Shown: piece after piece, positions 23,192 through 35,863 of the stretch
Position numbering within the stretch: the stretch's first letter is position 1
Layout of the letters: every line of letters starts with the position of its first letter
Origin: Chiua virens
Taxonomy: Eukaryota; Basidiomycota; Agaricomycetes; Boletales; Boletaceae
Assembly (NCBI GenBank): GCA_019787685.1
Contig: JAHNUO010000001.1
Location: 3,038,001-3,102,000, forward strand
Direction: 5' to 3'
DNA length: 64,000 bases
Notes under the pieces: generated by a model
The model's input: the letters and a program-made list of their open reading frames with translations, nothing else
Told to the model about the DNA's origin: nothing
Database searches by the model: none
Translations under genes and position numbers: made by a program

Positions 23192-25430
23192 CTACGTTTG
23201 CGCTCTCAAACTTGGGTGGAGGACGAGTTCCTGTAGGGCCTTGCCTTCCAGCACCTATCGACGGATCAGCATTATCACAGTCGAGTTCGAATCAACAAGC
23301 CAAAGGACGCACCATTGGGTAGACGTGCTCGTGTTTCTCCACCACACATTCCAGCAAAACGGGCTTTGAATCGTCATATTCCAGAAATGCCTTCATTTTA
23401 GCAGGTAATTCCTCTATGTCGCTGCACCGCATCGCATGCACACCCATGGCCTTGGCAAGCTTGACAAAGTCGGGATTGGTCACTTGGGTGTATGTGCCCC
23501 GAGACTCGTAATAGACATCTTGATAGGCCGTGAGCCCAGTCCTGTACCCATCTCACTAGAGAGTGCTCATACCTTGTAATTGCAACACCATTCCCTGGAG
23601 CTCGTTGTTCAACACGAGAACCTTGACACCGATGTTATATTGCGCAGCGGTGGCAAGCTCCATCGCGGTCATGGTGAACGACGCATCACCATCGATGTCC
23701 ACCACGGTTTTGTTTGGTGCTGCGATTTTAGCGCCGATGGCCGATGGTAGACCAAATCCCATCGTCTAATCATACAACGTTTCAACATCAGAAGGGAAGA
23801 AAGACAAGGATAACACATACACCGAACCCGCCGGACGTCACCATAGAGCGCGGTGTTCTCCATCGATAGAACTGAGCTGCCCACATCTGGTGTTGACCCA
23901 CGCCAGTGGAGACAATGACCTCTTCCTTCCTGTGACTCGTCTGCTTATCCAGCTCCTCGATGACTTCCTGGGGCTTGATTCGGGCTGTCCGAGCCCCTCG
24001 TTTTCTCGTACGTGAAGGGGTACTGTTCTTTCCAAGACATTGATGTCAGCAAACCACTCGGTACGCGGTGCCGCTCGAACCAGAGGGACAAGGACGGCAA
24101 GATTTGATACGACATCGCCAAGGATCGGGATCGTGGCGCGGACGACCTTGTTGATGTTCTTGGGTTGGATCTCAAAGTGGATGATACCACCGCGTCCCTG
24201 AGCCTGCCGCTGCACGCGCGGCGGGCGCGAACGTATCGACCTTGCCAGTGACGCGATCATCAAACCGTGCACCCAGGGCAATGATCACGTCGGCACGTTG
24301 CATCGCAAAGTTGGCGTAAGCCGAGCCGTGCATTCCGAGCATGTGCAGGCTCCTCTCGTTGGTCTCGTCGAATGCACCAAGACCTTGCAAGGTGGTGGTG
24401 ACGGGAATGTTGCCTTGCTCAGAAAGCTGGGCAAGCAATTTGGGCCCCGCCGGAGAGGAGAGGATACCATTTCCGGCATAGATAATTGGTCGTTCTGCCT
24501 GGTTGATCAAATGGGCAGCTTTTTGAACAAGGACAGTGTCTGATTGGGGGCGTAACTGGACTGAAGGGGATTCAGGGTAGTAGAGTGGTAAGGGAGAGGG
24601 GTGCGCAGAATGCCAGCAGTGACGTCCTTTGGAAGATCTACCAAGACCGGCCCGGGCCGCCCGGAGGTGGCGATCCTGAACGCCTCATTGATACAGTGGG
24701 TCAACTCGGTGACAGTCCGTGACCATGACATTCCACTTGGTGCAAGTCCTCGTTATGCTCACAATATCAGCTTCTTGGAACGCATCGGAACCGATGGCAG
24801 AGGTTGCAACCTGCCCGCTAAATACGATGAGAGGGATACCATCAGTTAGGGCATCTTGCATGGGCGTCACGACATTGGTTGCACCTGGACCGGATGTAAC
24901 GAGGACAACGCCAGGTTTGCCAGACACACGAGCGTAGCCTTCCGCCATGTGACCTGCGCCCTGCTCATGGCGAGGTAGGACGAAGTCGAAATGGCTGGAG
25001 TTGTAGCTGGCATTCGAAGACAGGGAGGATGGCACCACCGGGGTAACCGAAGATGTGCTTTACGCCATGGCGATGCATCATCTCATGGAATATCTCGCCT
25101 CCAGACATGCCAACGAACGAGTGATCAAGCGCAGGCCGGACTGGCGTGCGACTCCAGTGGCACAGACTCGGAGAAGGGCACATCACTGAGTTTGGCCCGA
25201 CTAGTGCAAGTTGGTGAGCCCTCATAAAACTCAAAATAGTAACAAAAAAATCACATCGCTGGTGGTGGAGTAGCACTTCCGAGTCTTTCGATTGATCTGG
25301 CATGTTTTCTGTTTCTTGATTTTCTGTCCACGACCAACGGAGAAGAGATTGTAGACCAGGCGAAGTGCCTAGTCGTGGCAGAGTCTTGAGCACTGATAGC
25401 GCTCACAGGTGTCTGGATAGTTACAGTCAT
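23192..25430 (-). pseudogene. ILV2: Acetolactate synthase paralogue A, frame-broken, Trp-to-Leu in inhibitor site
   Basis: Homologous throughout to paralogue B (28053-30310) with the same introns. ATG at 25430 is followed by a basic, Ser/Thr-rich mitochondrial presequence. Thiamine-diphosphate enzyme blocks are present: HDSFVG-type start, [60 protein letters not shown], and the cofactor motif [15 protein letters not shown]. Compared with B it has one extra base at each of about five places (near 25013, 24713, 24203, 24039, 23983) and a two-base length difference near 24560. At codon 23577-23579 it reads Leu (TTA) where B has Trp in GMVLQWQ, the residue that shapes the herbicide site. GGLG is also GGFG. 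C-terminal exon ends at 23192. Confidence 0.85.
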
Positions 25431-28052
25431 CGTCAAGAGCGACAAAGCAATCGAAGAGAGCGAAGTGGGTCACGAATCGAGGCTCGAAAAAAGACCAGGT
25501 CGATTTTGAGAAGATATGCCAGAATACCTACTGTTATATAGATTTTTCGCATGCAAAATGTTTCGGAGTCTGAGACAGCGAATCGATCGGACTCGGTGAA
25601 GGATCAAAACAGGTCGTACCATATGAGCGTGCCAGTGTGCAGATCCTACTTGTCACATTCTTAACGCACCGCTAGCCGATCGGAAGACCTGGCTATCGCT
25701 ATCACGCATCCTGATATCAGTTTGGGTCTCAGGGATGCTGACGTTCACGTTTCAAGATTGATTTCTTGTTATTTTGTTCGTATGGGATTCAGCCCAGGCG
25801 AGGCAGCTGCGGCGCCTTGCCATACTCAAGATCCACGAAGAACGCACTTTATATCTTCCGGAACCTGCCAGCAGAAAGTAAAACAAGCTTCGTGTGCTGG
25901 ACTCACTGGTAGCCAAAGCTTACCCGAGAGCGTTGGAAGTTCGATCCTATACGTAGCATGCGTGGAGACGGGAGATACACGAGGACGGTAGTGGACTCAC
26001 CACCGAAAAAACAAGGCTCCGATGAACAAATGAGGCAGGCTCGCCTGGGGCGTGGACCGTTCTATGGCATCACCAGCACCATTGAGTCATAAATTTGGCA
26101 GTAAGCAGGAAAGTGCGCCGCTGCACTGAGAAGCTCTGTTCCAAATTCGAGTGTGCCAACGCATCAAGCGTAGAATGCGGGACAAAAGCGTCACGATGGT
26201 GAATACGTGAGAGTATGAGTACGTGTCAGATCGATAGTAAGGATAAGTAGGCCATGTAGCTACGTCACATACCTAGTATGCCCACGAAAAAAACGGAAAC
26301 TCCAAACTCAATGGACGAGCTTGAAATTCAGAAGCCTTGAGATCTAGGCTTCTAGCCTAACAAAAAGTGATCGAACACGGTGGATCTGTGAATCACAGTC
26401 GATACGTGAGCCAAACTTTACATCAAACTTGAATGGTAAGTTGCTGAAACTGGTGACTTTCCAGAAGTGTATTTTCCTCAAGCGCTCCCAAAGAAATCGG
26501 AATTTTTTGTTCAAATTCAAACTGTTCTCATCTACAGTAGCAGAGACCACGCGTACATGCATGCAATATCCGGCCCTCCCAAAGTACAGTAGACCTGCTA
26601 CCTTGGATAGGCGATAAACCAACATTATATCGTTCCTATCTGCGTTTCGGTGTCTTTGCGTCGAGCATACGGTTTGCCCATGGAATCGCGACCAGGAGCA
26701 CACTCAAGGAGCACACTATGCGTGTGATAGTCAAAGAGGGAGGCTATGTTCGAAACTCGGATGCGCAGGAGGTTTTAATCGTGAGCGGCAGGGGTGGTTG
26801 AAGGGGGTGACTGGTGGATGGGGAGGTCTGACGTAGTGGCGACATCAGTTAGGGGAATGGGAAGGGAGGTGGGTGATGTACGTGAGAATTACCAAGGTCA
26901 TACCATCAAATTGCCCCGTATAACGACGAGACACGTCACAGAAGATTGTTCTAGACAGGGAACGATGAGGTCGGGGAGGGTTTAATGTCATCAGGTCGCT
27001 GACCTGAGTATGGGCTATGTGTTGCCATTTTTCCTTGAGACTCGGGTGGGGTCGGTTATGCTAGCGCGGCGAAGGTCCTTGTTCATTCATGCTGGTAACC
27101 CTGGAGAAACGAGAGCGCAGCTCCCGGTCAGCTCGTGCGAAGAGCCGACGTTCAACCTAATGCGTACCCGCAGGATCCACCAGCGTCACCAGAGCAATTA
27201 ATGCTTGGGGATGGATTATCGGCGTTACTAGTGAGCATCGTTTCGAATCGCGAGTCAGTGCGCGAGAAACGCTGAGGGCGTTGGTTTTTTTGGGTCTTTG
27301 GTGGAATGTGAGTTGTGAGGTGCCTTTTTATCTGGTTGGGACAACGTAAGGCTATTCTCGTGCGTTTTTTCAGAGCCAATAAGCGGTGGTCACGTTGGCT
27401 CTACATAACAGCATGACATGCCCCTTCTTGGCGACGTTCCCAGCGCAATTATGTGAACGACCGCATGATCAGACGTGTGTTTACAGTAACCCGAAATAGC
27501 TTAGGATTGCGAGCACAACGGGTGAACCTATAACTTGACAGAACTCGTGAAATATTTAGGCAGACTGGTGGTGAATACGGCCAGAAAAGCACCGGCCTAT
27601 CAAGATATCGCCTATGATGGCTGTGAGTCATTGTCATGCGCACCGAACTTCTGATCATGACCGAGTGTCACCGTCCTGAGAATTTGATATATATTTCCTA
27701 TCGGATCGTAGTACAAGCTTACACGTACGTCACGTCGGCTGCGAAACACTTGCTGTGCTCTCTTCAACCGGAGTTGGAGCTCTATGAAATGGAAATGTGA
27801 CAAGAGCTTTGAGATCAGAAAATGCATCGCATTTACACTCCGCCAAACCACATGGACATAAAACGCTCAGGGTTCAACACCCCATTTTTGTTTCTAGAAT
27901 CCTCTGAAATAAAGTGTACGCGATGAGAACCAATGGGAAAATAAAGAGCGTCGCGAATAGTGGTACAATATTTGAGCATGATACTTCGCCTAAATGCCAA
28001 AAGGGATTCGTGTTTGATAGATGTGCCGAACTTGAAATTTCGAGGATGCATT
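25431..28052. other. Gene-free spacer between the two ILV2 copies
   Basis: The first 100 bases or so resemble the 5' flank of paralogue B. The remaining 2.5 kb has only short unsupported open frames on both strands. No transposon ends, RNA genes or repeats were recognised. Confidence 0.4.
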
Positions 28053-30310
28053 TTACGCATCGGTTTTCGATTTGGGTCTCAGTGTGGGGTGCAGAACCTG
28101 TTCGTGCAGCGCCCTGCCGGCTGGCACCTAGCGACGAATCAACACGGCTCGGGTGAGAAAGGTCCAACGGCGTACCATTGGGTATACATGTTCGTTCCTC
28201 TCTACCACACATTCCAACAAAACGGGTTTCGATTCATCGTACTCAAGGAACTCCTTCATCTTGGTAGGCAGTTCTTCCACATTGCAACACCGGACGGCAT
28301 GGACACCCATTGCCTTGGCAAGCATGACAAAGTCGGGGTTGGTCATTCGGGTGTGGGAATACCGAGCCTCATAAAAGAGATCTTGAATACAGTTTGTGAG
28401 CAATGCTCCTGTGCGCATCTCATCACTGGCTCATACCTTGCCATTGGAGCACCATTCCTTGGAACTCGTTGTTCAACACAAGAACCTTGACACCAATGTT
28501 ATATTGCGCAGCAGTGGCAAGTTCCATTGCGGTCATGCTGAACGACGCATCACCATCAATATCCACCACAGTTTTATTTGGTGCTGCCACTTTGGCACCA
28601 ATGGCCGAAGGTAGACCAAAGCCCATCGTCTTAACATACAGGTTTTCAGCATTAGTGAGAATTAAGACTAACATGATACGCACGCCTAGACCGCCGGAAG
28701 TAACCATGGACCGTGGCGTTCTCCACCTATAATACTGAGCAGCCCACATTTGGTGTTGACCAACACCAGTCGAGATGACCACATCCTCCTTCCGGTGACG
28801 AGTCTGCTTATCCAGTTCTTCGATGACTTCCTGCGGCTTAATTCGGGCATCCGAACCTGTCGTCTTCTCGTACGTGAAAGGATATTTTTCTTTCCATGAC
28901 TTGATGTCAGCAAACCATTCAGTTGCGCGGCGTCGGTCGGATCAGGGGGACGAGGACGGCAAGATTCGATACGACGTCACCAAGAATCGGGATAGAGGTT
29001 TCTACAACTTTGTTGATGTTCTTGGGTTGGATCTCGAAGTGAATGATGCCGCCGCGTCCCTGAGCCGCCGCCGCGCGCGCAGCAGGTGCGAACGTATCAA
29101 CCTTGCCAGTGACACGATCATCAAACCGCGCACCCAGGGCAATGATCAGGTCCGCATTTTGCATCGCAAGGTTGGCATACGCCGAGCCGTGCATTCCGAG
29201 CATGTGTAGGCTCTTTTCGTTGGTTTCATCGAATGCGCCAAGGCCTTGTAAGGTAGTGGTCACAGGAATGTTGCCCTGCTCAGCGAGCTGGGCGAGCAGC
29301 TTAGGTCCCATGGGAGAGGACAGAACTCCATTGCCGGCATAGATGATGGGCCGTTGTGCCTGGTTAATCAAACTGGCGGCCTGTTGGATGAGAACAATGT
29401 CGCTTGCGGACGTAACGGTTTGGAGAGGGTTCGTGGGCAAGGTGTGCGATCCGGGAGTAGTAGCCTTGTAGGGGAGCGGGGTGCGTAGAATGCCAGCAGT
29501 GACATCCTTTGGAAGATCCACCAGAACCGGTCCGGGACGCCCGGAGGTGGCAATCTTGAATGCTTCATTGATGCGACGCGGCAACTCGGCAATGTCCTTG
29601 ACCATGACATTCCACTTGGTACAACTCCTCGATATACCGACGACATCGGCTTCTTGGAACGCATCAGAACCGATGGCAGAGGTTGCGACCTGCCCACAGA
29701 ACACGACGAGAGGGACACCGTCAGAGAGGGCATCTTGCATGGGTGTCACCACGTTAGTGGCTCCTGGGCCGGACGTAACGAGAACGACGCCAGGTTTTCC
29801 AGACACGCGAGCGTAGCCTTCTGCCATATGGCCCGCACCCTGTTCATGGCGAGGTAGGACGAAGTCGAAATGGTTAGAGTTGTAGATGGCATCGAAGACA
29901 GGGAGGATGGCACCACCCGGGTAACCGAAGATGTGCTTTACGCCATGCCGAAGCATCATCTCGTGGAATATCTCGCCCCCAGACATGCCAACGAACGAGT
30001 GATCAAGCACAGCCGGATTAGTGCGCGACTCCACTGGCGCAGGGAAGGGCACGTCGTTGGGATTGGGTCGACTAGTACAAGTTGGTTAGCTCCTCGTAAA
30101 ACACAAAAATGGTCGGAAAATGTATCACATGGCTGGTGCTGGGGTAGCAGTTCTTGGGGATGATCTGCTCAGGTTTCTGGCATGATCTCTGACTCTTGAT
30201 TTAGCGTCCACTATCGAAGAAGTAGAGATCGTGGACTTTGAGCGGGTGAAGCACACCGTCGTCGCCGACTTTTGTGCACATTTAGTGCGCAGGGCTGCTT
30301 GGATAGACAT
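28053..30310 (-). CDS. ILV2: Acetolactate synthase, catalytic subunit (paralogue B), one frame break
   Basis: Makes acetolactate and acetohydroxybutyrate in mitochondria, the first common step of Val/Leu/Ile synthesis. ATG near 30310 (MSIQAALRT..) starts a presequence; an intron follows (ends TTGTACTAG near 30065). The main exon carries [20 protein letters not shown], the catalytic Glu in [42 protein letters not shown] and GARFDDRVTGK. The C-terminal exons carry TGVGQHQMWAAQYYRW, the ThDP motif [22 protein letters not shown] with the conserved Trp, and VPAGRALHEQVLHPTLRP before the stop at 28053-28055. One extra base near 28922-28926 (CGCAACTGAATGG for an expected CGCACTGAATGG) creates an early TGA. 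Because this step is essential, the break is either an error or another intact copy exists. Confidence 0.88.
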
Positions 30311-30760
30311 GGTCGTCGTCGAGACGTGCGACGGAGCAGTTGAAGAGAGGAAATGAGTCACGAAAAGATGTCAAAATGTTTTTCAAAGTCATGAAGCTCC
30401 CAATTGACTCACATATTCGGCCGATGTCCATATTTGGTCATGTCCGAATGTCCGATCAAGTCACCTTCCCATGAAACCACCGTAAATGAATGCGCGTGCC
30501 CATCTCCTACCTGAAGTAAGTAGCCATATTGCGCCCTGGTCAGATTCTTGGTGACCAAGTAATGCCCGATAATCCCCATACTTTTTGATATTATCTTCGA
30601 GCCCGTCCAAAAACATGGGATCGGTACAACCACCGGGCCGCCACAAGTGTTGCCATCACAGATGTCAGGGGCTAATTCCTAATTTGGTAGCACTACCTGT
30701 TCACACATACCCGACGATCGTGAGCTTTCACGCACTGGCCATTCCATTCCCGCAACCAAA
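30311..30760. promoter_or_regulatory. Divergent promoter region of ILV2-B and the FAHD1-like gene
   Basis: About 450 bases between two divergent starts, with no coding signal. It must contain both promoters; no specific element was recognised. The part next to ILV2-B is recognisably related to the 5' flank of ILV2-A. Confidence 0.5.
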
Positions 30761-31787
30761 ATGTCGTCGATAGCAGCTCAGTTTGTGAGGCAAGGAAAAA
30801 AGGTAAAACACAAGAACGTCCCTCTGCTTCCCATTCTAACTCAGGAGGCCTTTCTAGATCGTCGCCATCGGCAGAAACTACTCCGAACATATCAAGGAAC
30901 TTGGCAACACCCGTCCCAAGGAACCGTTCTTCTTTCTAAAGCCCACGACCAGCTATCTTACTTCTGGAGGCAACTTTGAGATCCCTGCCGGCGTCATTGC
31001 TCACCATGAAGGTACGTCCACTCAGGCTCAGCCAGTCACGACTCATCCTGACGCGCTGGACTCGCACCACAGTCGAGCTCGGTCTCGTCATCGGCAAAGG
31101 CGGGCGTGACATATCACCGGATGCCGCCGAATCGCACATTGCAGGATACGGTAAGCAACCATGTTGACCCATCGCTGGCACCGATCCATGTTCACGGTCT
31201 TCTCATGTATCTAGCCCTCGCGGTCGATATGACGGCGCGCAACATGCAAGAAGAGGTCAAGAAGAAAGGTCTGCCGTGGTCTGCCGCCAAAGGCTTTGAT
31301 ACCTTTACACCCATAGGGTCGGTTCCATTAGTAGCTCCCTGCGGTATGCTCACGACATTGCAGGAAATTCATACCCAAGTCGTCCATTCTGGACCCACAC
31401 GATTTGAGGCTCGCACTCAAGGTAACGTTTCGCCATTGCATGTGCGCGTCCGTGTAGTGACCTGTCTCCTGAAATCAGATCAACGGCGCAGTCAAACAGG
31501 ACGGTACCACGGGCGACATGATTTCCCGCATCCCGAGACTCGTCGAACACATCTCGTCCATCATGACGTTGGAGGTACGTCGGCACATACATCACGTCGA
31601 CCGTGCTGATCATGATTTGACGACCAGGAGGGCGATCTCATTCTCACCGGTACCCCCTTCAGGCGTTGGCCCCGTCACGCCCGGCGACAAGGTCGAATGC
31701 ACGTTGGCAGAATCCAGCGGCAACATCCTCGATCAGCTCACGTTCACGGCCGTCTCGAGAAACGGGGGCTATCTATTCAAACCATAG
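30761..31787 (+). CDS. Fumarylacetoacetate-hydrolase-fold acylpyruvase (FAHD1-like), one frame break
   Basis: Exons join to a protein of about 220 residues matching mitochondrial/cytosolic FAHD1, which cleaves acylpyruvates and decarboxylates oxaloacetate. Motifs in order: MSSIAAQFVRQGKK|IVAIGRNYSEHIKEL, PFFFLKPTTSYL, then the metal-binding stretch HHE|VELGLVIGKGGRDI, the Asp of ALAVDMTARNMQ, KGLPWSAAKGFDTFTP, FIPKSSILDPHDLRLALK, DMISRIPRLVEHISSIMTLE and EGDLILTGTP. In the last exon a run of five C at 31653-31657 has one C too many. The conserved GTPSGVGPVTPGDKVE is therefore split between two frames, and only the second frame continues to the natural end GGYLFKP at 31787. All metal ligands lie before the break. 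Confidence 0.88.
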
Positions 31788-32012
31788 TCTCGTTTGTACT
31801 CACATGCCTCTCCACCCCCTTGTAAATAAACCAAACATCATTATGTGCACAGCGCCAACAGTACACGAAAAGGAAAGAAAAAGTGAAGAGGCCGCTGCGG
31901 TCGGCCAAAGAAAAGTACGATGGTACATCATGCTACACGACGGTGGGCGCTGTGAGACCTCACATAGCGATGCCCGTCACACCAACCCACTTGCCCCCCC
32001 GCCCGTAGGTCC

Positions 32013-35000
32013 CTATGGGTCCCACGTTCGTGTCGTTTTTTCAAAGGGTTCGTTCACCTCGTCCAGTGATATCGTCTGCAACCCATTCGTCGATCTGCTC
32101 CCATTCGCGGTCCCCCCAAAGTCATCCCCCTCCGAGTCCCCCTCCGTCTCAGACCCGCTCGCAAACGTCCAGCTCCCAGCGGTGGGTGTGAGCTCGCCGT
32201 CCTTGGGACCGTCCGAATCGCCCGACTGGAAATCACCGAAATCAAACGAGTCGTCCGACGAGTAGGACGACGAAAAAGACGACGAGGCGGATCCAAGGGT
32301 GAATGGATCTGGCGACAAGCTTGCGGCGGCCGAATCCGAAAACGGACCAAAGCTATCATCCTAGACATGAGGATTCCGTGTGAGCGAGGGAATGGTGACA
32401 TTGAATCCCAGCGAAACAAAGACGAACGTCGTCATAACTATTCACCCCAAACGGATCATCTGAGAGCGCTTCCCGGAGAGTACCGGAAGCAGTAGGATTG
32501 AACGAATCCTACGATGATGTCAGTTCCATCCCGGCGCGGGGGATCACAACTCACATCAAACCCGGATGAGCTTTGCCCATTGTTGTGTCGACGCGCGGGT
32601 GGTGGTTTACCAAGATCAAACGTGGACTGTGCTAACCACCCGTTATCGTTATCTTCGTCGTCTTCATCGTCGGATGCGTAGGTGAAATTTTCGCCAGCAT
32701 GAAGTTCCTGTGTCAAGTAACGGGCAAACTGAAACATGACGGTGAGCCGAAGAAACATCGTCACGAAAGGCGCCAAGAGGATACCTGCGGTGGACCAGTA
32801 CCATGGTCCTCGTCATCCTCCATGGGTGCTGGGCCAAAGTCGGCCTGTCGTTCCTCGACCGGGTCGCGTCGTGCTCGTTCGTTTGAACTCCCCCTTCATC
32901 CCGGCGCTCTCATTGACGGGTACAGCCGTCGTCTTGACGTCCTCCTCATCCACCGCCCACCGTCCACTTGCACGGGGAACAGTGTTTACGGCTGGTTTGC
33001 CACCACCAAGCAAACTCGTGTCCCGTTTCTTGGTTTCCTTGTATCTCCCCGTCACGTAGTCGTTCCATGCCGGTTGCGGTGCGTGCCGTTCGATGACCTG
33101 GCGTAAATCGAGCGGGAAATGTTCGAGAGCGGTGATGACATCTTCTGCCATGAGTGTGAGGTGACCCATGTAGCCTAACCGCACGCCTTTGGGTTTCGTA
33201 CTGAAAAAGCATGATCATGACGCGCGAAACAAGAGGTGATTACAGGACTCCATACCTTTCGGTATCATTCTGCTTTTGTCCGTCGACGATGCGATGCATC
33301 AGTCGCGCATCCCTGAACAGCGTGATGATCAACTCGCGATTCAGGCCGCCATCGACTCTGCCAGTGAGGACTTGGTGGATGAAATCATAAACGACGCTAT
33401 GTAAAAAGTTATTCCAGGGGTATTCAAAGAACAGGTCCTGTAGGAATCAAACAAGGTCAGACGGCCGAAAGTGAGCAACGCGCGAGAATCCGAACCAATA
33501 AGGCCGACAACACGGTCGCATCCAAAAAGCACTTTTTCAGCCGCTCGCCAACGGGAAACTCTGGAGGCGCCTCCAAGCGAGTCGACCGTCTCGAATTTTG
33601 ACGTGATGGTGTCACGGTCGCCTGCGAACTTGACTCTCGCGGACTAGGACTCACTGGACTTCCTTGCGAAGCCGTCTGCGCAGCGTGTTCCGACGGCGGA
33701 GAGGAAGGCGGGCATGAAGGAGAAACCGCAGATGATGGTTCAGCCTGGGAATCATCTCCGGTGCGGAAATGACTTTTGGCGGATTCATCGTCCATAACGA
33801 TCTCTTCCATGGCATCGTCGTCTGAACTTCCGGGGTCGTCGCTCATATCATCGTCCGAGTCCAAAAGCGATGCCCGCGAAGGGCTTGTGACCGGGAGTTC
33901 CAAGGCCGGTTCAACCTCATCACGAGGTTCGTCAGAGGGCTCGCGATCGTGTTCGTCGGAAGAGCCGAGCGCAATCACGCGGGCCAACGTCTCCAAGGCT
34001 GCCAGCCCACCTTGTAACCGACCTTCGTTATCGTACAAGTGGTCGTGTTCCGCAGTGCGGTTGAGCAGAGACATGTTCGAACAGTGGAGTAGTTCAGCAT
34101 ATAGCTCGCATATACGATACCGTTCGAACGTGAGAGGTCGAATGAGACCCACAGTCGTCGGCACGAGACCTTGCTGCATGGGACAAGGTGAACAAGCAGC
34201 GGTAGAAAACATAGTAAGATCAACACACCAAAGAGCGAGGTTCACGTAGAAACCGTTGAAAGTCGAGCAGCCGCTCGCACATGATGTCCAAGAGCGGTCC
34301 GAGATTGACAACCCCCATGCGGTCCACCATCTCCTTCATCGCCGCCTCCAACGTTTCCCGCGCATTTTCTGCACCCTGGAGTTGTTGTTGCACCTGAATA
34401 AGTCGGTTCCGAAGCGTATGGAATAAATAAGGCTCAAAGTAGTCCGAGTTGTTCTTTCGGATGAGTTCGATGATAACAGATATCGAATGAATGACAGACG
34501 ACGTCGCAGAGTGTCCATTAGGAAGCTCGGAGGGTGGAGGGTTATCGTCAGCGCTGTCACTACTAGGTCTGACAAGAGGTTGGTCGGCTTCAAAGTCGTG
34601 AAGAATGTAACCTGCCAGCATAGATATACTATCCCTATGTGCCAATTCCCGAGCGAAACGATTCGAAGCAGGACCATTCTGAAGTCCTTCTGTCAAGCCA
34701 GCGCCAGGCGAAGGTGCAGCCATGGAGATGATGCCTTTGATGAGCTCCGACACAACGGTATGCATATCGCTGGAATGGGCGGGGGAAAGTAGACCTATCA
34801 ACCTCCCCATGAGTTGTTCTGAAGATAACCACTAGGTGCCGACGGGAGGTGAGTGACCGCACACGAGACTGCATGTGAGAGCATACTTCGAGGACACCCG
34901 CTCCACCTGGATGCTCGTCCAGCTGAATAATGCGAACGAGTAAATCCACTATCGAAGGAGTCTCAACGTGGCGAAGTAACCGCTCCACGACGGACGGTTG

Positions 35001-35605
35001 AGATTGGATAAATGCAAGCATCTGTGTCGACAGCGTTTGGTGACGACGACAATGAAAAAAGGTGTCGGCACACCTCTGCAGGTTTCTTGGTCAGAAAGAC
35101 GGCGTTGATCTTGGCAAAGTGCGAGGCGACAACCATCTCGACTTTCATGTCCTCGGGGGACCGATCGAGGACGGTCTCCCAGAACGGGGCGAGAAGTTCA
35201 TCACTATGGTTCACGCATGTCTCTACGATGGACCAAATCTCGCTGCAGAGCACTTCGGTGGCAACATACGGATATCTGGGCACCATTAGACTCTGAGAAA
35301 GACTGGGAATGAACCGGTGACGCACTTGAAACGGCCCTTCTCCTCCGCGCCTTCTATCTCACCAGTGACATAGCCCAACAAACGCTTCAAGACATCGACA
35401 CGCTGAAAATAGTCGATGAGTCTCGTATTTTGAGATTTGCATTCTTGCAGCAGATCGTCCTCGTCTAGTATGGCTTCGAGCGAGACATCGTCCTTGTCCA
35501 GAAGACTGTCTATCGCAGATGTGTTATGGAAGCCAAATCTGCGGCAATAAAACCATCACGCAAGACGTTTAGAAAGTGAATTGAAGTGGAATACCTCCAG
35601 AACAT
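32013..35605 (-). CDS. SIT4-phosphatase-associated protein (SAPS family)
   Basis: A multi-exon gene for a protein of roughly 850 residues. SAPS proteins bind the PP6/Sit4 phosphatase and steer it in G1/S, nutrient and TOR signalling in the cytoplasm. Exon 1 is only MFWR (ATG 35605, donor GTATTC). Then come FGFHNTSAIDSLLDKDDVSL, LEAILDEDDLLQECKSQN and RLIDYFQRVDVLKRLLGYVT, the classical SAPS start. The helical repeat continues through LLAPFWETVLD, SIVDLLVRIIQLDE, GLLSPAHSSDMHTVVSELIK and LGPLLDIMCERLLDFQRFL. A long acidic, Ser-rich disordered stretch (about 34000-33560) interrupts the fold. It is followed by FFEYPWNNFLHSVVYDFIHQ, VRLGYMGHLTLMAEDV and an acidic C-terminal tail (DSFDFGDFQSGDSD) to TAG at 32013. 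No frame break seen. The 3' end faces the FAHD1-like gene with 225 bases between. Confidence 0.92.
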
Positions 35606-35863
35606 GAAGCCAGACGAGCGCTGCTTTGATTGTGGGGAATTGAGGAACAACGAACTAGGAAATGGTTGAGGCGAGTTACGACACACTAGTGCCAGCTTGA
35701 CGACTACCGAAATTGCCTAGATTGGAGGCCACTGATCAAGCTCTACTCTACACCTCACTTCATCACCCGCCCCTGGGCCTGATCTCCAAAGCGTCCGTAT
35801 CAAGGTATATTAGAATTATTAAGAAGGATATCCGTATCGTAAATTCCGTGTATATATAAAGAG

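Noticed and set aside
25930..25965. GTTCGATCC, resembling a tRNA T-loop
   Set aside because: The flanking bases do not pair as a T-stem and no acceptor stem or anticodon arm could be formed around it.
1332..31787. A biosynthetic gene cluster with transporters and a self-resistant ILV2
   Set aside because: No polyketide synthase, peptide synthetase, terpene cyclase or other core enzyme is present; the neighbours are housekeeping or unrelated genes.
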